DNA of 64,000 bases from Mucilaginibacter gotjawali. GTDB lineage: Bacteria > Bacteroidota > Bacteroidia > Sphingobacteriales > Sphingobacteriaceae. The stretch lies in contig NZ_AP017313.1 of assembly GCF_002355435.1 (NCBI RefSeq), positions 4,774,001 to 4,838,000 of the forward strand, written 5' to 3'. The notes under the pieces were generated by a model that was not told the DNA's origin, did no database searches, and was given only the letters and a program-made list of their open reading frames with translations. A program made the translations under genes and the position numbers. This document shows positions 9,701-18,562 of the stretch, one piece after another (positions within the stretch are counted from its first letter, which is position 1; every line of letters begins with the position of its first letter).

Positions 9701-12700
9701 TATTTTTTAAGGTTGATGTGGTTAATGCTTCAGCATGTATAAACATTTGCAATTGTTTGTACTGGCGCAGGTCATTGTTAAATAACTTAAAGGCAGCTCT
9801 TGAATAGCCATCGCTCAGGTTAGTGATCTTTACGGATAACGATTGCTCATTCAGCCTCGTGTTTGCCTGTAAATTACTATAATCTATCTGGCGGGTTATG
9901 CCCGGCGGCACTACGTACGGGATGGGCGACTGCGCACCATTCTCTTCAATGTTTACCGTTTCCACGTCAATGTTCGAATTATCAAGGGGCGCATTGGCGA
10001 CATCCGAAATTACATTTGACGGATTATTTTCAAGGTTAAACGCACGCCATTCGCCGCGAACCAGTTGCATGGTCGCAAACCGCAGTATGGCAGTGTCGGC
10101 AAAATTGGTAAGGTAGGTACGCATGTACCGGATGGATTTAAAATCCTGGATCCCGCCGATGGCGCTCTGGTACGAATTGATGGGCACCCTAAACTGGTAC
10201 CAGTTAACAGTGGTAGTTGTTCCGTTTGGCAATTTAACCTGCGAGGTAACTTTATCAGTAACATAACCCTGGCCCACCACCAGCGCCTGCGGACTAAGGT
10301 GCACCTTGTACTCAAAGTACTCGTCGTCCTGGTCCATATTGTTATCGTGGTTCACATCCTCACCATCCGGGATGGCTGTGGCTGCAGAGGTTTGCAGGCC
10401 GAGCAGCGCCTGCGATTGCTGTGCCGTTGGCGAGTTGCCTTCGGTACCGTTGTATTTGCTGTAACGCGCCAGGATACCTGCACCTGCCCTGTCAAGTTGG
10501 GGGCCCTGGTAATATTGGTAATCGTCCGATGCCGGGTCATTGGCAAAATCAGTTGCGGCCTGCCCTGTTACCTCGCCCTTAACCTGTTGTACAACATTCG
10601 CAAATTTTACTTTTTCAGCGGCATCTCCAATCCCGTCCAAACCCACATCCTGTAAAGCACGGGCAGCCGGATTGCTGTCAAATGAGTTTACTACCGGCTG
10701 AATGGTTGGCACCCTTCCCCAAACCGTTTCGGCAGTATTGATCGTGCTTCCATCGGCCGGCAAGCCGTTTTCCTGCCCTTTTTGCCCGTCTTTCAATATA
10801 TCTTCTGACATATTACCCAGGTTAAAATACACGTCGCCACCGGTTGAGTTGGGCTTGTTTATAAACGGGTCAAGCAGCCAGAATTCAATATACTGAACGT
10901 TCAGGTCCTGGAAATCACTTGAATTTATCCCCCTGAAGATACCACCCCATCTTGATGTCGGGTTTTGCAGCGTTCCATCCGGATTAAGGCCTGTAGTGGT
11001 AAAATTGTACGGCCCGCGCACCATGGGGTAAAATGCAAGGTCTAATGTGGCCAAAGGCAAAGGCTGCCCGGTAGGCGATTGTTTAAAGGGGAATACTTCT
11101 GTTTGAAGCACCTGCCTTACATAATTATTAGATAACTCGTTCCTGCTGACAGGTATGGTTGTGCTAGTATAAAATATTGGGTCGATATTATAAAACGCGA
11201 GGCGCGCACGGTTGTAACCATAGCTCAGGTCGTTAAAGTGGGTATATTCCGGAAATTTCTTAAGGTCAAAAGGCACGCCTGAAATTTGCCAGGTATTGGC
11301 TGCGCTAACATCAATAACCGACTGACTGTTTTCAAAATCGTCCAGGTAGGCCGTTCCGTTTTTTGAGCCGGCGAAATTAAGGGCAGAAGGACTTCCAGGG
11401 ATCAATTTGGCAAACTCGCCGTTAAAGCTAAATGAAGAAGGGACTTTTGTATGAACGAACGGTATTTTGTCAACCAGCCTGGTAAGAAACCTTGATGGCG
11501 AACTATAGTTGGCATCAAAACCAACCATGGTGTTCGAGATCGACTCCTGGCCTATTACTTCATTTTGGGTTATGGGCTGTTCAGTTAAATGCATTAAGGT
11601 GGCCCCAAGGCTTAATTTATCATCCACCTTATAATCTAACCTGGTGCCAAAAAGTGATTTTTGCTGCACGCCGAAGAGTTCATTATTCTCAACTTTAACC
11701 GTAATGGGCTGGCCCGATGCAAGCAGCGACTGGTTTAATATGGTGATGCGGCCGGCGTTATAATCAATGGTGTAGTCGGTACCTTCAACCATCGTGGTTG
11801 CCCCGGCATTTACGACTACTGAGCCCTGCGGAATATTCACAGCGTTTAACTGGTACGACGACCCGCTTGTTGCCGAATAGGTACCGGAAATAGTGTACCT
11901 GTTTAAATTAGGGAACAATTGCCGGGCAGTTGTTTGCGTTGAATCATAGAGCGGCTGGTACACATAGCGGTTAACCAGGTTTTGTTCGCCGGGTAAAAAC
12001 TGCTTTGCAAGGTCGGCCCCAAAAGGCTCAACGGTGGGAAAGATCAGAATCCCGTTGTTTGAATCAATAGTAACACCTTCCAGGTAGTCAAAATAGCCAT
12101 CAGGCTGTTTGTTTTGCTGCGCATCGAGATTATCAAGGCCCAGGTTTTGGATCCAGAGCTTGCTTTTCATATTCTGCCCCTCCTCCATAACTTCCTTCTG
12201 GATCCCTGATTTATCATCCAGCCTCGACACTTTCATTTTAAAATTCTGCGGGCTGATTTGCAGTGCGTTTAATGAATAAATATTCTTCATCATTAAATTC
12301 CAGGTCGGCAACGCGGTCTTTAACAATTCGTTCTTTAATAATTTCACATACAATACTTTGCGGGTAGTTGGGTTCACCGGCTGGTCGCTTGAAAATTCAC
12401 CCACCTGGTACTGCACACCGTTATAAGTATATTGATAGGCTACGCCAAGTACCTCATCGTTATTTAATGGCGCAGTTAAGGTAATATAACCCAATTGGGG
12501 ATGCAGGGTATATTCTTTTGTGGTTAACTGCCGTGCATAGGTTAATTTGGCATAGTTATCTGACGCACCCGAACTGGCAAAATAAGTAGATATGCTGTTT
12601 TGGGGATCATAGGTTAACCGTGCGCTTGCCGGTAAATTGCGAAGCAAGGAGTTTGATTGCTGGGGAAAACCGGGTGAAGTTGTACCGGCCGGCATGCCCG

Positions 12701-13829
12701 AAAAGCCTGCACCGCCGCGTACCAAAGTTGTATTGTACGGCTTGTTTTCGCCCAGGTCTAAAAATGCCAGTACGTCACGCGAATTTGTGGTGCTGTTAAC
12801 CCTGTTGGTTACCCAAACTTCAATTTTTGTAATATTGATATTTGAGCTGATGATTGGAATATTTGCTAACGCTGAATTGTAATTATTCCTGAAAAACTGC
12901 GACAAAAAGAAGTGCCTGTTGGCATCATAATCCGCGGAGGATAGTTTAAATGAGCCCTGTTGCGAACCATTGGTAATGGTAATAGTTTGCGCCTGCGAAC
13001 GCTGCTGTGTAAAAATGTTGGTTACCTGCAGTTTGCCGAATTTTAATTTAGTTTTTAACCCGAACAAAGCCTGGCTGCCGGTAATCAGGGTAGTTGGCAG
13101 GGGCATGCTAACTGTACCTAATTCAATTTTCTGGATGATCTCGTCCGGATGGCCGGTATACTCCAGCTTGATCTGGTTCTCAAATTGAAACTGGGCATCG
13201 GTATTATAATTGGTGGTTATTTTCAGTTTATCGCCAATAGTTCCCGTTACATTTAACTGGATCTTTTGGTCCATATTAAAATTAAACTGGCTGCGCTGGA
13301 TGGTATTGAACAGCGGGTTATCGTTTTTATTGATCTGGCCGGATAAAATAGCTTCGGCAGAACCCTGCGGCCTGAAATTAATGTTTGAACCGCCGAATAT
13401 CCGTTCGAACGATTGGCTGTGGATTTTTATGGTCGGTATAAAACCAGGCTGTTGCGATTGGTACGCATAGGTATCTGAAAGTTGTTTGAAATATTTCCGT
13501 TCGTTTTCACGTTCCAATAAGGATAGGTATTCAGCAAAAGTAAGATATTGCGGAGGCCGGTACAAAAGGTTACCCACCCGCTGGTATAAAATATAGCGGT
13601 TGGTAACCGCATCATATTCAATAGTGCGCACCAGGTTTGGCGGATCAGCATCAAAGTAACCTTTCAATGACCTTTGGTTATTCGATTCAGGAAGCGTTAC
13701 CGGGACCGTTACAATAACAGAATCTTTCTTAGTCCCCGTGCCTGCTTTTTGTGCAAACGCCTGCCCTGCCCCGCATAGTGCAGAAATTAATATAATGGTA
13801 AAAAATTTTGGGGTAAAAATTCTTATCAA
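6771..13829 (-). CDS. sprA: Cell-surface protein SprA, type IX secretion translocon
   Basis: This very large protein (2352 residues) starts with a signal peptide (cleavage after GQAFAQ, about residue 26). Its length and content (repeated beta-strand-rich segments, the PGEQNLVNRY region, late-barrel motifs) match SprA of Flavobacterium and Porphyromonas (Sov). SprA forms the giant outer-membrane pore through which type IX secretion substrates and gliding adhesins leave the cell. It follows ruvA by 24 bases on the same strand, a gene order known in gliding Bacteroidota. No plug-domain or C-terminal truncation is visible. A bidirectional terminator closes the unit. No other T9SS core gene lies in the window. 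Confidence 0.95.
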   Translation of the reverse strand: MIRIFTPKFFTIILISALCGAGQAFAQKAGTGTKKDSVIVTVPVTLPESNNQRSLKGYFDADPPNLVRTIEYDAVTNRYILYQRVGNLLYRPPQYLTFAEYLSLLERENERKYFKQLSDTYAYQSQQPGFIPTIKIHSQSFERIFGGSNINFRPQGSAEAILSGQINKNDNPLFNTIQRSQFNFNMDQKIQLNVTGTIGDKLKITTNYNTDAQFQFENQIKLEYTGHPDEIIQKIELGTVSMPLPTTLITGSQALFGLKTKLKFGKLQVTNIFTQQRSQAQTITITNGSQQGSFKLSSADYDANRHFFLSQFFRNNYNSALANIPIISSNINITKIEVWVTNRVNSTTNSRDVLAFLDLGENKPYNTTLVRGGAGFSGMPAGTTSPGFPQQSNSLLRNLPASARLTYDPQNSISTYFASSGASDNYAKLTYARQLTTKEYTLHPQLGYITLTAPLNNDEVLGVAYQYTYNGVQYQVGEFSSDQPVNPTTRKVLYVKLLKNELLKTALPTWNLMMKNIYSLNALQISPQNFKMKVSRLDDKSGIQKEVMEEGQNMKSKLWIQNLGLDNLDAQQNKQPDGYFDYLEGVTIDSNNGILIFPTVEPFGADLAKQFLPGEQNLVNRYVYQPLYDSTQTTARQLFPNLNRYTISGTYSATSGSSYQLNAVNIPQGSVVVNAGATTMVEGTDYTIDYNAGRITILNQSLLASGQPITVKVENNELFGVQQKSLFGTRLDYKVDDKLSLGATLMHLTEQPITQNEVIGQESISNTMVGFDANYSSPSRFLTRLVDKIPFVHTKVPSSFSFNGEFAKLIPGSPSALNFAGSKNGTAYLDDFENSQSVIDVSAANTWQISGVPFDLKKFPEYTHFNDLSYGYNRARLAFYNIDPIFYTSTTIPVSRNELSNNYVRQVLQTEVFPFKQSPTGQPLPLATLDLAFYPMVRGPYNFTTTGLNPDGTLQNPTSRWGGIFRGINSSDFQDLNVQYIEFWLLDPFINKPNSTGGDVYFNLGNMSEDILKDGQKGQENGLPADGSTINTAETVWGRVPTIQPVVNSFDSNPAARALQDVGLDGIGDAAEKVKFANVVQQVKGEVTGQAATDFANDPASDDYQYYQGPQLDRAGAGILARYSKYNGTEGNSPTAQQSQALLGLQTSAATAIPDGEDVNHDNNMDQDDEYFEYKVHLSPQALVVGQGYVTDKVTSQVKLPNGTTTTVNWYQFRVPINSYQSAIGGIQDFKSIRYMRTYLTNFADTAILRFATMQLVRGEWRAFNLENNPSNVISDVANAPLDNSNIDVETVNIEENGAQSPIPYVVPPGITRQIDYSNLQANTRLNEQSLSVKITNLSDGYSRAAFKLFNNDLRQYKQLQMFIHAEALTTSTLKNNDLNAFIRLGADYINNYYEYEIPLQVTQPGTSDPNAIWPAANELDLTLTKLTNAKLARNNARYHGQPWPLTLPFKVSDGRDTITIVGEPDLGLVTTIMLGVRNPVKTSSTTSTDDGMAKSGTIWFDEMRATNFNEKGGWAAIGKVNAKLADFADITVSGNKTTAGFGTLDSRMEDRSLNDITGYNIAANVELGKFFPDKSGVHIPAYVNVSTQVSTPEYDPASPDILLKQSLNAAQTSQKRDSIQNAAEDYTMRKSINFTNIHKSKVDSKAPSRVWDLENFNATFAYSEYDHHDFSTLNDLEKTYKIALAYNFTDQPKYFSPFAKIIKKNSLALLRDINLSLWPSRLNFSISFDRFYSQNTPRNNDPEETVPIPTTFNKTFTVTRIYGLGWNITKSLSMDIDATNLATVDEPYGTLNGLKMDTLWHNILNLGRTTNYNHSITFNYTPPINKIPGMDWVGVTTRYQTTFHWQGQPLFAIDNPQFDVGNSIDNTRSIQINPTLNFDMLYNKFGFVKKSKSKDNTDNLNKLLVGLVTSIKNVSATFTRTDGTFIPGYLPQSNFLGEDMNYGAPGIGFLLGGQGDLRATALSHGWISTDTLQNQLYVTTFNQALNFKSTIEPFKDLRIELSAFKTQDHTYQTNFKSIDGSNLIQSYNPVTTGDYSISYMTIGTAFKKISGVNNTSPTFQQFENNRTVISQRLGATNPNSTGAPTNGYADGYSANSENVLVPAFLAAYTGKNAGGVNLSPFPAIPIPNWQVTYNGLSHIPFFAEMFESFDITHGYRSSYNVSGYSTLLQYQATNGAVSSRDANNDFLPLYQFSTVTIFEQFVPLLGLNARFKNSMTANVEYRQSRSLSLSVLNSQLAEEDQHVLVLGWGYHDKDFHFPFGLFSSRAKNDVNFKIDFSLQSTKDLIYQADVQQAQVSSGAENITVRPSIDYVINQHFNLNLFYDSNITRPYTSQTFNTAFTTFGINLKLLLQ

Positions 13830-13853
13830 GTTTCAGCGTAAAATAGTACGTAA

Positions 13854-14438
13854 TTATAAACTTTTTAAAGCAAATTTTATTAATTGTTCGACGGTTAAGT
13901 CGCCATTATTTTTATTTATTTCCTGGTCAAGTACCTTCTCGGCAGCCTGCCGCGCAAATCCCAGCATCACCAATGCTGACAGGGCCTCTTCTCTTACCGT
14001 TTTGTTCAGTGGCACGGTGCTTAAAGTATCCGGCCCCTCTTTGCGGAGTTTATCCTGGAGCTCAAGTATGATGCGTTGTGCCGACTTGGGACCAATGCCC
14101 TTGATCCTTTGGATCAATGATACATTACCAGAAATAATAGCGTTTTGAATTTCCTCCGGCGTAATGGATGAAAGCATCATCCGGCCGGTATTTGGCCCGA
14201 TGCCCGAAATTGAAATAAGGTGCAAAAAAAGGCGGCGTTCGCCTTCATCGGCAAAGCCATATAAAGTATGGGCATCCTCTTTTACATGAAGCCAGGTATA
14301 CAGCTTGCAGCGTTCTGATGCGCCCAGCCGCGAAAATGTATTTAATGAAATATTGATATGATAACCAACCCCTCCGGCATCAATAACAACAAAGGCCGGG
14401 CTTTTAAAAACTAATTTTCCATCAATATAGGCGTACAT
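13854..14438 (-). CDS. ruvA: Holliday junction branch-migration protein RuvA
   Basis: This 194-residue protein has the normal RuvA layout: an N-terminal OB fold (MYAYIDGKLVFK to about 64), two helix-hairpin-helix motifs (SGIGPNTGRMMLSS and KGIGPKSAQRIILEL, about 74-130) and a C-terminal domain III (about 148-194) that contacts RuvB. RuvA tetramers bind four-way junctions and load the RuvB motor. It is the first gene of a ruvA-sprA unit; the terminator behind maeB separates it from that gene. No TAnnTTTG box is obvious immediately upstream. Confidence 0.97.
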   Translation of the reverse strand: MYAYIDGKLVFKSPAFVVIDAGGVGYHINISLNTFSRLGASERCKLYTWLHVKEDAHTLYGFADEGERRLFLHLISISGIGPNTGRMMLSSITPEEIQNAIISGNVSLIQRIKGIGPKSAQRIILELQDKLRKEGPDTLSTVPLNKTVREEALSALVMLGFARQAAEKVLDQEINKNNGDLTVEQLIKFALKSL

Positions 14439-14556
14439 ATGTTGTTTTTCAATAATCCAGGTAAAAGGCGAAATGTAAAAGGTTAAAGGTTTTTAATAAC
14501 CGTATCTTTTTGTATCACTGTATCAGCAATAACTATTTACTGCGTATCAGGCTTAA

Positions 14557-14606
14557 AACGTTAAAATATTAAATTTATCAATGCGCTAAATTAATATTTT
14601 AACGTT
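14557..14606 (-). terminator. Perfect 16-bp inverted repeat after maeB
   Basis: The arms AACGTTAAAATATTAA (14557-14572) and TTAATATTTTAACGTT (14591-14606) match without error around an 18-base loop. It lies just after the maeB stop and before ruvA. The stem is AT-rich and the following T-run is short, so it may be a weak terminator or an RNA-processing element. Confidence 0.65.
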
Positions 14607-14622
14607 CGTTTTTTGCGTGTTT

Positions 14623-16902
14623 TTAAATATTTTCCTTCTCTTTTTCCTGCGCGTCAACAACGGCTATGGTTATCATATTTACGATCTCCCTTACCGAGCT
14701 GCCCAGCTGCAGTACATGCACAGGTTTTTTCAGCCCAAGCAATATTGGCCCAACAGCTTCTGCGCCACCCATTTCCTGCAATAATTTATAGGCAATGTTG
14801 CCCGACTCCAGGTTGGGAAATATCAGTGTATTTGCCGGGCGGCCTTTCAGCGTGCTGAAAGGAAAATTATCAGCAAGCAGGTCGGCATTTAAAGCGAAGT
14901 TGGCCTGCATATCGCCATCAACTATCATCTCAGGGTATTTCTCATGCAAAATACTTACCGCTTCCCTTGTTTTTTCGGGTATGGGGCCATCGTTCGATCC
15001 AAAGTTTGAATAGGATAAAATGGCCACCCGTGGGTTCACATTAAACTGCCTTACAGAATGTTCAATCAGTACCGTAATATCCACCAGGTCCTGTGTAGAC
15101 GGGTTTACGTTAACCGTAGTATCGCCAAAAAACACCGGTCCTTTTTTGGTGATCATCATGTACATCCCCGCAACACGCCTTACCCCGGGTATAGTACCGA
15201 TAATTTGCAAAGCGGGCCTTATGGTAGTAGCATAATCTTTTGTTAAACCCGAAATAAGCGCATCGGCCTCGCCAAACTGAACCATACAGGCACCGTAATA
15301 ATTTCGGTCGCGTAACAGCTTCCGCGATTCTGTCAGCGTTATTCCTCTTCGCTGCCGGGTTCGGTACAGGTAGTCAGCATATTCCTCAATCCGGTCGCAT
15401 TGATCCTTGGTATCAATAATTTTCACATCGCCCAGGTCAATTTCGTAATCCCGCATTATCTGCCTGATCCTTTTAATGTTCCCCAGCAATATTGGTGTAG
15501 CAATACCTTCTTCCTTTACAATCTGGGCTGCCCTTAAAATTTTATAAGTATCAGCTTCGGCAAACACTATCCGTTTCGGATCTTGTCGCGCTTTATAAGT
15601 TAAGTTGCGTAATAATTTATCATCAATACCAATTCTCAGCCTTAGTTCTTCATTATAGGCTTCCCAATCGGTAATAATTTTACGCGCCACACCCGATTCA
15701 ATTGCGGCCAATGCCACCGCTGAGGAAACTTCGGTAATTAACCGCGGATCCATTGGTTTGGGGATGATATAATCGCGGCCAAACTTCAGGTTTGTGGTGT
15801 TATAGGCAAGGTTAACCGCTTCAGGAATGGGTTTCTTAGCCATTTCGGCGATTGCCTTTACCGCAGCAATCTTCATTTCTTCATTAATGGCCGTAGCGCG
15901 CACATCAAGCGCCCCCCTGAAAATATAAGGGAAACCCAAAACATTATTTACCTGGTTTGGAAAATCCGATCTGCCGGTAGCCATAATGATATCTTTCCGG
16001 GTTTGGATGGCCAGGTCGTAGCTTATCTCAGGGTCCGGGTTGGCCATGGCAAATACAACCGGGTTTTTGGCCATCACTTTAAGCATTTCTGCACTAACCA
16101 CATTTCCAGCCGAAAGCCCAACAAAAACGTCAGCATTTTTCATTGCATCTGTCAGCGTTTTTACGTCATTGCGCGTAGTGGCAAATGCAAGCCTTATTTC
16201 ATCAAGATCTGTCCGGTCGGGCGTAATCACGCCGTTAATGTCAAACATTACCAGGTTTTCTTTTTTAACGCCCAGCGCTAAGTACATTTTTGAGCAGGAT
16301 ACGGCAGCGGCACCCGCGCCGTTAACCACCATTTTTATTTTATCGAGCTTTTTCCCCTGTATTTCGCAGGCATTGAGCAACGCTGCACCTGATATAATGG
16401 CTGTTCCATGCTGGTCATCATGCATTACCGGAATCTTCATTTCGGCTTTTAACCTGCGCTCAATCTCAAAGCAGGTTGGGGCAGAAATATCTTCGAGGTT
16501 GATACCGCCGAAAGTGGGCTCAAGCGCCTTCACAATATTTACAAATTCATCAACGGTTTTCGCGTTAACTTCAAGGTCAAAAACATCTATATCGGCATAA
16601 ATTTTAAACAATAACCCTTTACCCTCCATTACGGGTTTACTGGCTTCGGGGCCTATATTACCCAGGCCAAGCACAGCGGTACCATTGCTGATTACGCCCA
16701 CAAGGTTGCCCTTTGCGGTGTATTTATAAACTTCATCAACATTATCGGCAATGCGTAAGCATGGTTCGGCAACTCCGGGCGAATAGGCCATGCTGAGGTC
16801 CCGCTGCGAATTGGTAGGCTTTGTCGGCACAACCTGTATCTTTCCGGGTCGGCCTTTTGAATGGTAATTTAAGGCGTCCTGGTTCCGGTTAGGTTTATTC
16901 AT
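14623..16902 (-). CDS. maeB: NADP-dependent malic enzyme with C-terminal phosphotransacetylase-like domain
   Basis: This is a two-domain malic enzyme that decarboxylates malate to pyruvate and makes NADPH. The N-terminal half has the malic catalytic region (SPGVAEPC...NGTAVLGLGNIG) and the NAD(P)-binding domain (MVVNGAGAAAVSC). From about residue 430 there is a phosphotransacetylase-like domain, which in MaeB proteins is regulatory (acetyl-CoA sensing) rather than catalytic. The start at 16902 (MNKPNRNQD) is chosen because an upstream in-frame TTG at 16923 lies inside the -7 promoter box, so it cannot be in the mRNA. The resulting 759 residues fit the family. It is monocistronic, with a hairpin after the stop. 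Confidence 0.96.
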   Translation of the reverse strand: MNKPNRNQDALNYHSKGRPGKIQVVPTKPTNSQRDLSMAYSPGVAEPCLRIADNVDEVYKYTAKGNLVGVISNGTAVLGLGNIGPEASKPVMEGKGLLFKIYADIDVFDLEVNAKTVDEFVNIVKALEPTFGGINLEDISAPTCFEIERRLKAEMKIPVMHDDQHGTAIISGAALLNACEIQGKKLDKIKMVVNGAGAAAVSCSKMYLALGVKKENLVMFDINGVITPDRTDLDEIRLAFATTRNDVKTLTDAMKNADVFVGLSAGNVVSAEMLKVMAKNPVVFAMANPDPEISYDLAIQTRKDIIMATGRSDFPNQVNNVLGFPYIFRGALDVRATAINEEMKIAAVKAIAEMAKKPIPEAVNLAYNTTNLKFGRDYIIPKPMDPRLITEVSSAVALAAIESGVARKIITDWEAYNEELRLRIGIDDKLLRNLTYKARQDPKRIVFAEADTYKILRAAQIVKEEGIATPILLGNIKRIRQIMRDYEIDLGDVKIIDTKDQCDRIEEYADYLYRTRQRRGITLTESRKLLRDRNYYGACMVQFGEADALISGLTKDYATTIRPALQIIGTIPGVRRVAGMYMMITKKGPVFFGDTTVNVNPSTQDLVDITVLIEHSVRQFNVNPRVAILSYSNFGSNDGPIPEKTREAVSILHEKYPEMIVDGDMQANFALNADLLADNFPFSTLKGRPANTLIFPNLESGNIAYKLLQEMGGAEAVGPILLGLKKPVHVLQLGSSVREIVNMITIAVVDAQEKEKENI

Positions 16903-16920
16903 CTTCTCAGTTTCAAGTGA

Positions 16921-16928
16921 CAAAATTA
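16921..16928 (-). promoter_or_regulatory. Predicted -7 promoter box of maeB
   Basis: The minus strand reads TAATTTTG, an exact TAnnTTTG. It ends 18 bases before the ATG at 16902, giving a short leader containing AGAAG just before the start. A TTTC about 18 bases upstream is a poor -33 match. Confidence 0.65.
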
Positions 16929-17047
16929 CGATTCTTTTTTTCCGAAAGGGGGATATTTGTAACAGAAATATTGAAGATGAAGGGGAATGCTTTTAGATTA
17001 ACCGGCCAAAGCAATGAGAACCAATTGAATAGGGAACAATAAAGAAA

Positions 17048-17066
17048 CGCCGATTATTTACCGGCG
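17048..17066 (-). terminator. Terminator after the lytic transglycosylase gene
   Basis: CGCCG (17048-17052) and CGGCG (17062-17066) form a short stem. On the minus strand it is followed by TTTCTTTATTG. It lies 15 bases past the stop of the upstream minus-strand gene. Confidence 0.6.
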
Positions 17067-17080
17067 ATCACTGTGTTTAA

Positions 17081-18496
17081 TTATCCCTTACTGATCTTTA
17101 TGGTCATGCCTGGTTGAAGCTGGCCCTTTTTCAAACCATTTAACGATTTTATCTTTTCAACAGAAGCCCCGTCAAATTTGGACGCTATCCCGCTAAGTGT
17201 ATCACCTCTCTTTACTATGTATGTAATATAATTATGGCTATGTTTTGGTGTTGCTTCCTGATCAGGCTCGTCTGCAGTTTCTCTGAGCTTAAGTTTTTGC
17301 CCTACTATGGCTTTTTTTCCGTGCAGGTGATTCCAGGCTTTCAGGTCCTGCACTTCAATTCCGTAGAGATCGGCAATATCGCTAAGCGTCTCCCCTCTTC
17401 TTACTTTATGGTAAAGCGGATGGCTGTCTGTTTTCTTTTCTGCATAGGCAGCATGCATAACAACCGGTGCAGTAACTTGTAAATTTGAATTGTTTAACGC
17501 ATCATACAATACGCCAAACTTACTTTTATCCACCTGCGGGATCACCATTCTGCGTGGTAACGCAGCTGTCCCGTTTATAATCTGCCTTTTATATGAAGGA
17601 TTCAGCATGGCCAATGCTCTTACGTCAATATTCAGTACCTGGGCCACATCGCCAAGGGAAACATATTTGTTTACCAACACGGTATCGGTTTTTAAGGCAT
17701 AGTCGCAAGCCTGCGGGATAATATTGTGGTGCGCATAACAATTCATCAAATAAGTAACGGCTATAAATGCCGGCACATATCCCCTTGTTTCGGCAGGTAA
17801 ATACTGGCGAATCGACCAAAAATCGGCAGCACCGGCTTTATCTATCGCATGTTCAACGTTACTTTTACCGCAATTATATGATGCAATGGCCAACAGCCAG
17901 TCGCCAAATTCCTGGTAAGCGTCCTTTAAATATGCGGCAGCAGCGTAGGTGGCCTGTATCGGGTCGCGCCGGTCGTCTACGTAATCATCCATATTTAAGC
18001 CATAAAGCCTTGCCGTAGTAAACATAAACTGCCAGGGGCCGGTAGCACCAACCCTTGAAACAGCATAAGGGTCGAGCTTTGATTCAACAATGGATAAATA
18101 TTTCAGTTCATCCGGGATCCCGGCATCTTTAAATGCTTTTTCGTAAATAGGGAAGTAATATTTGGTTAAACCGAGTACACGCCCCATTTCTTCGCGGTTA
18201 CGAGCGTATATTTCAATATAGCTTTGCACATATTCGTTATAATCCAGCGGAACATCCCTTTTAAGGGAATCAAGGCGTTTTTTGAAAATATTGTATTCGC
18301 CGGTTAAAGGCGCGGGCTGATTTACGATGGGTAAAATAACGGTATCACGGTCATCACCAGGGTTATAATTATAAGGAATTTTAAGCAGGTGAATGTTTTT
18401 GGAAGAAAAATCAGCAGCAAACGCTGCTGAAAAAGAGGCTGCTTTAACTACTTGCAAAAATAACAAGCAGAAAATTAAAGTAAATATTCTCTTCAT
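17081..18496 (-). CDS. MltD-like lytic transglycosylase with two LysM domains
   Basis: The 471-residue protein has a signal peptide (about residues 1-20). Its SLT domain (about 110-230) carries the catalytic glutamate E138 in the ESKLDPYAVS motif and the GPWQFM block. Two C-terminal LysM peptidoglycan-binding repeats follow (HKVRRGETLSDIADLYG and YIVKRGDTLSGIASKF). This order is that of MltD (family 1D) enzymes, which cleave the glycan strand to 1,6-anhydro-muropeptides in the periplasm. It is probably its own transcription unit, with 66 bases separating it from gatA and a small hairpin after its stop. Confidence 0.95.
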   Translation of the reverse strand: MKRIFTLIFCLLFLQVVKAASFSAAFAADFSSKNIHLLKIPYNYNPGDDRDTVILPIVNQPAPLTGEYNIFKKRLDSLKRDVPLDYNEYVQSYIEIYARNREEMGRVLGLTKYYFPIYEKAFKDAGIPDELKYLSIVESKLDPYAVSRVGATGPWQFMFTTARLYGLNMDDYVDDRRDPIQATYAAAAYLKDAYQEFGDWLLAIASYNCGKSNVEHAIDKAGAADFWSIRQYLPAETRGYVPAFIAVTYLMNCYAHHNIIPQACDYALKTDTVLVNKYVSLGDVAQVLNIDVRALAMLNPSYKRQIINGTAALPRRMVIPQVDKSKFGVLYDALNNSNLQVTAPVVMHAAYAEKKTDSHPLYHKVRRGETLSDIADLYGIEVQDLKAWNHLHGKKAIVGQKLKLRETADEPDQEATPKHSHNYITYIVKRGDTLSGIASKFDGASVEKIKSLNGLKKGQLQPGMTIKISKG

Positions 18497-18562
18497 CCTA
18501 TAAAGTTTATAACCAGGGGAATTACTTTCTTAAATTAATATTTTACTAATTTATTAATTTTT

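Noticed and set aside
10065..10655. 196-residue plus-strand open frame inside sprA
   Set aside because: It is antisense to a conserved gene, has no domain and no start context; a shadow frame.
16903..16923. Upstream TTG start for maeB
   Set aside because: The codon lies inside the TAATTTTG promoter box, so it cannot be in the transcript; the ATG at 16902 was used.
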